In this document: positions 43,626 to 50,065 of the stretch, piece after piece | How positions within the stretch are numbered: position 1 is the first letter of the stretch | How the letters are laid out: every line of letters begins with the position of its first letter | Origin: Litorivivens sp041624475 | GTDB taxonomy: Bacteria > Pseudomonadota > Gammaproteobacteria > Pseudomonadales > Spongiibacteraceae | Assembly (NCBI RefSeq): GCF_041624475.1 | Contig: NZ_JBFJUX010000001.1 | Span: forward strand, 496,001 to 560,000 | DNA length: 64,000 nucleotides | Direction of reading: 5' to 3' | Translations under genes and position numbers: made by a program | The notes under the pieces: model-generated | Databases searched by the model: none | Told to the model about the DNA's origin: nothing | The model's input: the letters and a program-made list of their open reading frames with translations, nothing else

Positions 43626-43695
43626 GATCAATGGGGTCAGAGTCATAGATCGCTGACCGATGATGTGCCGATCAAGCACACTGACCCCATTGATC
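43626..43695. repeat. Small palindromic element
   Basis: GATCAATGGGGTCAG (43626-43640) and its exact complement CTGACCCCATTGATC (43681-43695), a perfect 15-bp inverted repeat with a 40-base centre. GGGGTCAG-type ends are common in dispersed elements of gammaproteobacteria. It lies one base from the stop of the YcxB-like gene. Confidence 0.75.
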
Positions 43696-43696
43696 T

Positions 43697-44182
43697 CTAA
43701 TCCCGACTGCGGGCTACCATCTCGCTTATCATTTCACCAGAAAACAACGATTTAGAAAGGTACTGTTGCTGCCCCTGCTTGGCAACCAAAATAAGTCCCA
43801 GGTCGGTTTCAATCACTCGCTCGATATCTGCCCACAATAAGCTTGTTTGAGTGTAGGGGTTCTGAGTTTGGATGCCGCGTTCGTCAATGGTCAATTTAAC
43901 TTGAGTGTTAAAGCTTCTTCCCCAGGCCTGCCTTGCCAGCCACCAGGCGCGTCGAAATCGAGTATGGAGCAGCTCCAGTAAAGCCAGGCCAATCAACATG
44001 ACACCAAGATACTTGGGTTGCTCGGTATGGCCGAGTAAACCCACGCCAGCCGCTAACAATAAGGCCGGGAATAGATAATTTGGTTTGGCGTTCTTCCCAT
44101 AGGGTAAAGACTGATCAAAACACTCGGCGAGGTAATCTCTAGATAAGGTAAACTGGGTGTTATAAGGCAACATTGAAACCAT
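43697..44182 (-). CDS. YcxB-like membrane protein
   Basis: 161 residues: two hydrophobic helices (about 38-52 and 58-75) followed by a beta-rich C-terminal domain with WGRSFNTQVKLTIDERGIQTQNPYTQTSLLWADIERVIETDLGLILV, which matches the YcxB-like pattern. Inner-membrane protein of unknown role. ATG at 44182 and 44173 are both possible; the first is 9 bases longer. It is flanked by the 15-bp inverted repeat downstream and R2/R3 upstream. Confidence 0.75.
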   Translation of the reverse strand: MVSMLPYNTQFTLSRDYLAECFDQSLPYGKNAKPNYLFPALLLAAGVGLLGHTEQPKYLGVMLIGLALLELLHTRFRRAWWLARQAWGRSFNTQVKLTIDERGIQTQNPYTQTSLLWADIERVIETDLGLILVAKQGQQQYLSKSLFSGEMISEMVARSRD

Positions 44183-44245
44183 TTATTCTCTATTTGGTTC
44201 GTTCGGTGTGGCTCTTTAGTCGAGGTGGCACAAAAGGGGGCGCAC

Positions 44246-44317
44246 AAAAGGGGACGGAGGGAATAAATTTTGTGCAGCATAGCTCTTGGTGGATTTTTAA
44301 TCCCTCCGTCCCCTTTT
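44246..44317. repeat. Inverted-repeat element R2 (MITE/REP-like)
   Basis: 72 bases with perfect 17-bp inverted arms: AAAAGGGGACGGAGGGA (44246-44262) and TCCCTCCGTCCCCTTTT (44301-44317). The interior TTTTGTGCAGCATAGCTCTTGG is shared in part with R1. Confidence 0.88.
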
Positions 44318-44318
44318 A

Positions 44319-44363
44319 GGGTCGCAGCATCGCTTTTGGTTGATATTTAATCGCTCCGTCCCC
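44319..44363. repeat. Half copy R3 of the same element
   Basis: GGTCGCAGCATCGCTTTTGG..TTTAATCGCTCCGTCCCC repeats the right half of R2 directly next to it. It ends 8 bases from the stop of the DUF262 gene, where an attC site would be expected if that gene were a full cassette. Confidence 0.7.
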
Positions 44364-44371
44364 ATTCGCTC

Positions 44372-46039
44372 TTACTCAGTCGGGTCCACATCTGAATCAT
44401 CTATTTCTTCTGGAGATACCTCTATTAGACCTTTCGAATTCACACCTGATAGATTTTCAGCAATTGCATGCAAATAGGTTGCTCTAGTAGATAAAAATGA
44501 ATCGTAGTCATCATTAAGTGCGGCATCGAGAGCTGCTTCTGGTACTAAATTGCTTTCCAATCGTTCTACTAGCGCCTCTCTACCATCAGATTCGATTATC
44601 TTATTCAAGTAGTCACTGGGTGCGCTAGCAGAGATCGCGATATTAGATTTAGACGTTAAAAGTATAATATTACCTGGAACATTACTTCTCGATGCTTTAA
44701 CACCATTTTTACTCAAATAAGCTTGCGGGAAAAAATGGTGGAACTCCTTATCATTTGACCAAGCTAAAGACTTGTCTATATCTATCCGCTGTCCGGTGAC
44801 GATATCCAGCGGATTCTTCGTTGTAAACATTAAAGCAATCATTTTTGAGATCGCACTATTTGCACGAAACGGCTTCGCTGCCCATAAAGACGCAGTAGGT
44901 ACTGACGCAGTTACATCAATTGACGTAGAAGAGCCAGCAGCAAAGTCCCTGATTGCTTTTGCATCAGTAGCCATTTGACCACTATCCCACCCACTAAAGT
45001 AACCAGATAAAGTGGTCAGCCAAAACCACCTTTTCAATTCAGCACGTTGACTAGCATCTGGATTAGGCAGGGCTCTAAAAAATTCGATTAAGACTGCAAA
45101 CTGATTAGCATAGGGTAAAGCCTCAGCGCGAGGAGCCCCTACTTCTGTGCTCAAAAAATCTACGGCCAATTGTGCGGCGCTTTTTATCTGCTCTGCACAG
45201 GTATGAAGCGTGTCAGGTTCTAAATGCCTTAAAGAATCAATACTCCCGGAGGAAAAGTCACTTCCACTGGCAGCACCCAGACACCGTAAGAAAGTTTTAT
45301 TTTCGAAAGAGTGAAACTTTTTTTCCTCAAGGGAGGTTTTAATGGACTCGATGGTTTTCCCTAGGTCAAACTCTGGGCTCCACGTTGCAGCTCGCATCAA
45401 ATCATAAATGGTAAGCCTAGTACCGGTAGAGTTAATCCTCTCAAAAACCGGAGCAACGTCATTAATAGACATATCACCTAGAGTGACTAGAGGTAGCTGG
45501 TAATCTTTAAACCTATTAAATAATAAATCTGCAACGCTTCTTAGGTCTGAATCATCAATAACTGATATTTTTCGAAAATATTCAGCAGGATCGGATAGGC
45601 GGCGTATAGGTATTTGGTGGGCAGGAAGTTCATCAATGTGATCGATATGGCTGAATTTTTCGTTTCGCAAATCGAAAATGACATTCCAGATGCTTTTCGG
45701 GTCACCTGGTTCCCAATGCAAGCACCCGCAGATAGTTGATAACCTTTGCTGTCCATCAAGCAAATAATTAACTGGGTAATTCTGACTTCGCTCACCAACC
45801 TCTAGATCGGCGATTGACCGCTTACTTGCAAGTTCCTGCCTAGATTCCCATAAAAGAGCGCTGCCGATGGGGTAGTTTCTATATATTGAATCCAATAGCT
45901 CCAATATTTGCTTTCTCTTCCAGACAAATGGCCGCTGAAACTCTGGAAGAATAATATCTCCTACCAAAACTCTATTGGCCAGCTGTTCAATCCTTTCTGC
46001 CGTTGGCTTTGGATCTTTTGCAGTTATCTTTTTTGACAT
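44372..46039 (-). CDS. DUF262 / HNH-like protein, candidate type IV restriction or anti-phage factor
   Basis: 555 residues. The N-terminal DUF262 domain (GmrS/ParB-like, about residues 15-220) has LPEFQRPFVWKRKQI (31-45) and LLDGQQRLSTI (93-103); the DGQQR motif is the nucleotide-binding/hydrolysis signature. The C-terminal part has an HNH-like site: EFHHFFPQAYL (432-442) followed by conserved N453, N457 and N466, as in DUF1524 nucleases. GmrSD and BrxU-type DUF262/DUF1524 proteins cut modified phage DNA. The codon use is AT-rich. It is last in the three-cassette run. Function as defence is an inference from family. Confidence 0.85.
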   Translation of the reverse strand: MSKKITAKDPKPTAERIEQLANRVLVGDIILPEFQRPFVWKRKQILELLDSIYRNYPIGSALLWESRQELASKRSIADLEVGERSQNYPVNYLLDGQQRLSTICGCLHWEPGDPKSIWNVIFDLRNEKFSHIDHIDELPAHQIPIRRLSDPAEYFRKISVIDDSDLRSVADLLFNRFKDYQLPLVTLGDMSINDVAPVFERINSTGTRLTIYDLMRAATWSPEFDLGKTIESIKTSLEEKKFHSFENKTFLRCLGAASGSDFSSGSIDSLRHLEPDTLHTCAEQIKSAAQLAVDFLSTEVGAPRAEALPYANQFAVLIEFFRALPNPDASQRAELKRWFWLTTLSGYFSGWDSGQMATDAKAIRDFAAGSSTSIDVTASVPTASLWAAKPFRANSAISKMIALMFTTKNPLDIVTGQRIDIDKSLAWSNDKEFHHFFPQAYLSKNGVKASRSNVPGNIILLTSKSNIAISASAPSDYLNKIIESDGREALVERLESNLVPEAALDAALNDDYDSFLSTRATYLHAIAENLSGVNSKGLIEVSPEEIDDSDVDPTE

Positions 46040-46078
46040 TTCTATTCCCTATTCGAAAGCCTTGATAATCTCGATTTC

Positions 46079-46156
46079 GTATAACGCCGCCAGCAGGGCA
46101 GGCAAACCCAGAGGGAGGCCGCGGGTTTGACTTCCCTCTGGCTGGCATTGTTATAT
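46079..46156 (-). other. Integron attC site 1
   Basis: Read on the minus strand, attC begins with R'' ATATAAC, spacer AAT, L'' GCCAGC, and ends with L' GCTGGC, spacer GGC, R' GTTATAC (78 bases). The R and L boxes pair perfectly with a three-base unpaired spacer between them, which is the attC architecture. The Trypco2 stop codon TAA is inside R'', as in many integron cassettes. The centre also carries CCAGAGGGA / TCCCTCTGG. Confidence 0.85.
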
Positions 46157-46606
46157 TTTCCCCTTCGTGGGTGTTTTTTTACTGCCTGCACGTTTCTTTA
46201 CCGATGCTTTTTTTGCTTTTCTCTTTTTTGTAGGCGCTTTCTTGGTAGGAGATCTCATTGTAGGTCGGCTAGCATCCGACTTTCCTTCGATCTTGGCCAT
46301 AATCCTATCTAGAGCTGCTTGAGTGCTATATCGCACTCTTTTCCCGCCCCCACCTCTTGGGCCGTCATCGACTTTAATAAATGGGGAAAGGTCAATCGTA
46401 ATCTTGTGAGTTTGTTGGGCTTTGGCCTTTGTCCCGATATCAAAGACAACAAACTTTGCGCCAGCCTTAGCTTCAACATCTAAACCAAAGCTTACCTCAA
46501 GGCTTACACCATCGAGATAGAAAAAGGGATCTTCGTCGTTAATTGCCTCTCGAAGGTCTTCTTTAACCTCATGTATGAAGTCCTTAAGGCTAATTTTACC
46601 CTTCAT
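46151..46606 (-). CDS. Trypco2-domain protein with lysine-rich tail
   Basis: 151 residues. Residues 4-77 match the trypsin-co-occurring domain 2 (Trypco2): ISLKDFIHEVKEDLREAI, FFYLDGVSLEVSFGLDVEAKAGAKFVVFDIG, HKITIDLSPFI. Trypco domains are found next to trypsin-like proteases in predicted conflict and defence systems. Here the protein ends in a strongly basic, histone-H1-like tail (about residues 112-151, with KKAPTKKRKAKKASVKKRAGSKK) that could bind nucleic acid. There is no trypsin-like gene in the window. It is a whole cassette: leader of about 20 bases after R' GTTAGAT, with AAAGGGG as ribosome site. Confidence 0.75.
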   Translation of the reverse strand: MKGKISLKDFIHEVKEDLREAINDEDPFFYLDGVSLEVSFGLDVEAKAGAKFVVFDIGTKAKAQQTHKITIDLSPFIKVDDGPRGGGGKRVRYSTQAALDRIMAKIEGKSDASRPTMRSPTKKAPTKKRKAKKASVKKRAGSKKTPTKGKI

Positions 46607-46624
46607 ATATGAGCCCCTTTAAAA

Positions 46625-46708
46625 ATCTAACGCCGCCAAAAAGCGTATATTTGTTGTAGAACCACGGGCGAAACGAAAAATACGTAGCAGTGCTTGGCCT
46701 TGTTAACT
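46625..46708 (-). other. Integron attC site 2
   Basis: On the minus strand: R'' AGTTAAC, spacer AAG, L'' GCCAA, ... L' TTGGC, spacer GGC, R' GTTAGAT (84 bases). R' fits the consensus GTTRRRY exactly. The stop TAA of the PD-(D/E)XK gene is within R''. Confidence 0.85.
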
Positions 46709-47179
46709 GCCATGCATACACCCGAAGCTATTCCAATATTTTGTAAGGTTAACTTCCTGGCCCTTGTTTTTGTATTTCCATGTTTTTTCAGATTCATCGG
46801 GGTAAATAAATATATTGAGGATATTCTCATTTCCCTGTTTGGACACAATGCTGCCGGATTCGATCATTGACTGCAGATCAAGAGAGGGTATTACTAGATA
46901 ATTTTTTGCCTTTCCCATCATCTTTCTTCGAGGAAGAACGTAGAGCACAAAAACATAGTACGTATTTTCGTGGTAGATCATTTTCGACTTGTGCAGATCA
47001 AACCAGAAATAGCTTTCTTTTTGAAATTTAGACGTTTTTACTTGAATCTGGGTAGATCGATTATTCTTTACCGCGATGAAATCAATGCCTTTATCTTTCA
47101 TTGGCAAGTAAATAGCATATCCGACCGACTCAAACTCTGATATTGCCTGCAACTCTCCGATGTGCCCTATGCCTGACAT
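46703..47179 (-). CDS. Small PD-(D/E)XK nuclease-like protein
   Basis: 158 residues. The N-terminus carries the restriction-endonuclease core: E9 in GELQAISEFESVGYAIYLP, D33 in KDKGIDFIAVKNN, and QVK (46-48) in STQIQVKTSKFQK, the E-D-QxK pattern of the PD-(D/E)XK superfamily (Holliday-resolvase/DUF4365-like). The rest is beta-rich and AT-biased. No methyltransferase is beside it, so it is not an ordinary type II system. Ribosome site GAGGAG 3 bases before the ATG; leader only 19 bases after R' GTTAACT, typical for a gene cassette. Role unproven; defence is likely. Confidence 0.75.
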   Translation of the reverse strand: MSGIGHIGELQAISEFESVGYAIYLPMKDKGIDFIAVKNNRSTQIQVKTSKFQKESYFWFDLHKSKMIYHENTYYVFVLYVLPRRKMMGKAKNYLVIPSLDLQSMIESGSIVSKQGNENILNIFIYPDESEKTWKYKNKGQEVNLTKYWNSFGCMHGS

Positions 47180-47192
47180 AATCTCCTCGAGC

Positions 47193-47260
47193 AGTTAACG
47201 GCCTGCTAATGAAGTCTGCGGCCTCATAATAATTAATAGCTGGCGGCCATTGTAATATCT
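47193..47260 (-). other. Degenerate attC or cassette boundary 3
   Basis: On the minus strand the right end R' GTTAACT (47193-47199) is clear, and the next cassette starts directly after it. The left part, near 47239-47257 (ATTACAATGGCC), matches R''-L'' only in part (TAC in place of AAC). It is probably the worn end of an array. Confidence 0.45.
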
Positions 47261-47441
47261 TAGAGTGGTGTCCATTGCTCTGTTCAAGCCTTTGAAACCA
47301 ATTGAGTTTTCTTATAATTGGGTTTTATAGCACAGAATAAGCTGGCGGCCACTATATGCGGCCTCTACTTTCCGGCTCTCAAAATTTCGTAAAGTAATCT
47401 GTTCTTGGCGAGGGGGGTGCATCCAGCTCACGGGGGAGCGG
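47261..47441. other. Non-coding end of the cassette array
   Basis: 181 bases with no gene. It holds a second copy of AGCTGGCGGCCA (47340-47351; first copy 47238-47249, 102 bases apart) and an inverted repeat AACCAATT/AATTGGGTT near 47297-47332. Probably eroded attC or cassette remnants next to the spoVR stop. Confidence 0.5.
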
Positions 47442-48827
47442 CTAAGCAGCTTCCGTTTCCGACGAAATCCATACTTCCTGATCCTGCGCGTCCAGCGTCA
47501 GCAGTTTGACCGGCCGCTTCCATACCAGTGCGATGTAGTGCAGCACCTTGCGTGCCCGTTCGATTTCCAAACCGCGCCCGTCAATGCCGCTTTCATGGCG
47601 CAGCAGCAGTGACCCGTCTTTTTGCAGTTCGTCGACGACAACACGTGGTGCGCCGAAGTTGAATTTGGGAGCGAGGATATTTTCGTGCAGATCGTCGAGG
47701 CTGTTTTCGCTGACTTTGATTTCGCCATTGCGTTTGGCGTTAAAGGAAAACAGATTCATATCATCGGCCAGTTCCTGGCTCAGGTGATTGCGGATAAAGC
47801 CGAAGTCGTCTTCCTGTTCCATGATGCGGCGTGCGGCTTCGACGCCTTGCTCTTTTATGATCTTTTCCCACATGACATAGCCCACATGATAAGGGTTCAG
47901 TTTGAGGGCGACCTGTTGGTCGCCGGCGTAGGGGCTGACCACGTCGGAGTGGGTTTTCATGCAATCTACATACATGGATGAGGGCAGAAAGTCGGCCTCG
48001 CGCAGCAGGCGAGAGTGCCAGTAGCTGGCCCAGCCCTCGTTCATGATCTGGCAGTTGAAGACCGGCTGGAAGTACCAGGCCTCCTTGCGCACGGCAAGAA
48101 AGATATCCCGCTCCCATTCTTCCATCTCCGGGGCGTACTGGGCGATAAACCAGAGCAGGTCTTTTTCCGGTTTGGGGGGTATGGGGGCTTGGCTGGTGCG
48201 CGGCTCCGTGGGCGGCGCTTCTTCTCCCGGCAGGCTGGCAAAGCGGCCCTGAAAGCCCTCGGCTTCGGGTTTGTTCTCCACCACATTCTTGCGCGGAAAT
48301 TCTTTGCGGTTAAAGGGCTGTTGGGTGTCGATATGGGGCTCCAGCGAGAGGGCGCAGTCCAGCACCTGTTCTACACGCTGTTCGCCGAATTCCTTGATCA
48401 CTTCTTCAATGCGGTGCGCGTGCGAAGCGGCCTGTTCGACAATATGGTAGCCCACCTGATCCTGGCTGCGGGCAAAGGCAATGTTGTTGCGGGAGAAGTC
48501 GGCGTGGCCGAGGACGTGGGCTACCACCAGCGTGTTTTCATGCAGGCTGTTGGTGTTCACCAGATAGGCGCGGTTGGGGTTGCCGGGAAACACCACCTCG
48601 AAAATCTTGGAGTGGCCCATGCGGTGCTGAATCATCTGGTAAATCCAGCGCAGCCCGAATGACCAGTGCGGCATGCGCACCGGCAGGCCGTACACGGCGA
48701 CCTCCATCATAAAGCTGGGCGGTACCAGTTCGAAATCCACCGGGAAAAACTTCAGGCCCTGCGCTTCGGCGAGGGCTTCCATGCGGGGAATGGTTTCCGC
48801 CAGGCTTTCACTCATCCCGACCTTCAT
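47442..48827 (-). CDS. spoVR: SpoVR family protein
   Basis: 461 residues, normal length for SpoVR/YcgB. Cytoplasmic protein of unknown biochemical role, linked to spore cortex in Bacillus and stress in Gram-negative bacteria. Signature segments MPHWSFGLRWIYQ, HVLGHADFSRNN, QYAPEMEEWERDIF and NEGWASYWHSRLLREADFLP are present. Its ATG overlaps the YhbH stop by 4 bases (ATGA), so translation is coupled. Third gene of the prkA-yhbH-spoVR operon. Confidence 0.95.
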   Translation of the reverse strand: MKVGMSESLAETIPRMEALAEAQGLKFFPVDFELVPPSFMMEVAVYGLPVRMPHWSFGLRWIYQMIQHRMGHSKIFEVVFPGNPNRAYLVNTNSLHENTLVVAHVLGHADFSRNNIAFARSQDQVGYHIVEQAASHAHRIEEVIKEFGEQRVEQVLDCALSLEPHIDTQQPFNRKEFPRKNVVENKPEAEGFQGRFASLPGEEAPPTEPRTSQAPIPPKPEKDLLWFIAQYAPEMEEWERDIFLAVRKEAWYFQPVFNCQIMNEGWASYWHSRLLREADFLPSSMYVDCMKTHSDVVSPYAGDQQVALKLNPYHVGYVMWEKIIKEQGVEAARRIMEQEDDFGFIRNHLSQELADDMNLFSFNAKRNGEIKVSENSLDDLHENILAPKFNFGAPRVVVDELQKDGSLLLRHESGIDGRGLEIERARKVLHYIALVWKRPVKLLTLDAQDQEVWISSETEAA

Positions 48828-50002
48828 ACATCCACCTGCTGCTGTTGCGCCTGATCGGTAAAGAAGGCTTTGATCGCCGGCCAGATATCATTGTCCTCAG
48901 ACAGTGAGTAACTGCCGCAGGGGTGGCCGTCAGCGGCCAGTTGCTGCCATAGCCTCGCGACTTCGGTGTTCAGCCTGCGGGTGCTGCTGTGCGACACCTC
49001 GGCGTAACCGGCAAAGTTTAAAAGCGGTGCCAGTCGCGCCAGGCTGGCGGCGGACTGCTCCCGGTCGTTGCTGAAGTTCTCGCCGTCGGTGGCGTAAAAC
49101 AGGTAGCTGTTGTACTGACTGCTGTCGAAGCGCTCCTGCAGAATGCTTTCTGCCAGCTCCAGTGCGGTTGACGATTTGGTGCCGCCCTGGCCGCTCACCT
49201 GAAAGAATTCTTCCTCTTCGAACTCAAAGGCCTCAACGCTGTGGGCGATAAACACCGTGTCGATATGGCTGAACTGACGACGAATGCCCTGCAGCGCCCA
49301 GAAGAAAAAGCTCTTGGCGAGTTTGCGGCAATGCTCGTCCATGCTCGATGACACATCCAGCAGGAAAATAACCACGGCATTGGTGGTGGGCTGGCGTTTG
49401 CGCGCCAGTTGCCGGAAGCGCAGATCGTCGTTGCTGATCGGCACCGGCGTATCGGGCAAGGCGGTGCGCCGTTTGATGGCTTCTTTCATAGTGCGGCGGC
49501 GATCGAGCCGCGAACGGGCGCCGCGTTTGTCCCAGCCTTCGCGCACGTATTCGTCGACATCGACGTTACTGCCTTCCTTGGGTTGCAGGTTGGGCAGTTT
49601 CAGTTCTTCCCAGAGCCAGTCCAGGATTTCATCGGTTTTGAATTCGAGTACAAATTCGAACTGGCCCTCGCCGTCGCCACCGCCAGAGTCATTGCCGCCG
49701 GGCTGGCCGGGCTGCGCCTCGCGCAGGGTGTCGCCTTCTTTGGCCTTGCCCTGACCGGCGCCGCTTTGCTCGTCGCTGTTGCGCAGGGTAAAACGGTAGT
49801 GCTCCAGAAATTTGACCGGCACCTGCACGGTGCGGTTTTCCGGTCGCGACAGTACGTCGGATTTCGCGATCATCTCGGGCAGATGTTCGCGCACGGCGTC
49901 GCGCACTTTCTCATTGTGGCGAAGCCAGTCGCGGGTGCCCCGCGAAAACAAATCGTACCAGTGTCTGTGGCTGTTTCCCTGACCACCATCCTGCAGAAAC
50001 AT
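48824..50002 (-). CDS. YhbH/YeaH family protein (DUF444)
   Basis: 392 residues of the DUF444 family, partner of PrkA. The C-terminal half has a von Willebrand A-like fold: VVIFLLDVSSSMDEHCRKLAKSFFFWALQG (MIDAS motif DVSSS) and GQGGTKSSTALELAESIL. Start ATG (MFLQDGGQGNSHRHWYDLFSRG) 63 bases after prkA. The sequence is closer to Bacillus YhbH than to E. coli YeaH, for example in lacking the long N-terminal insertion with basic residues. Cytoplasmic; role in stress signalling inferred. Confidence 0.92.
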   Translation of the reverse strand: MFLQDGGQGNSHRHWYDLFSRGTRDWLRHNEKVRDAVREHLPEMIAKSDVLSRPENRTVQVPVKFLEHYRFTLRNSDEQSGAGQGKAKEGDTLREAQPGQPGGNDSGGGDGEGQFEFVLEFKTDEILDWLWEELKLPNLQPKEGSNVDVDEYVREGWDKRGARSRLDRRRTMKEAIKRRTALPDTPVPISNDDLRFRQLARKRQPTTNAVVIFLLDVSSSMDEHCRKLAKSFFFWALQGIRRQFSHIDTVFIAHSVEAFEFEEEEFFQVSGQGGTKSSTALELAESILQERFDSSQYNSYLFYATDGENFSNDREQSAASLARLAPLLNFAGYAEVSHSSTRRLNTEVARLWQQLAADGHPCGSYSLSEDNDIWPAIKAFFTDQAQQQQVDV

Positions 50003-50065
50003 GCCTCCTCCCAGCCCGGACTGCGGGCTTTTACGGTGCGGCCGGCGGGCCGCACGCTGCTCTCG

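Noticed and set aside
43031..44182. DUF1993 and YcxB-like genes as further integron cassettes
   Set aside because: The gaps hold palindromic elements, but none with R and L boxes of attC.
46079..46156. attC site 1 read as an intrinsic terminator
   Set aside because: There is no T-tract after the stem, and the unpaired three-base spacers between R and L boxes are an attC trait, repeated at 46625-46708.
47261..47441. Possible small gene or attI next to spoVR
   Set aside because: No open frame of use and no integrase-type binding sites that I can name; left as array remnant.
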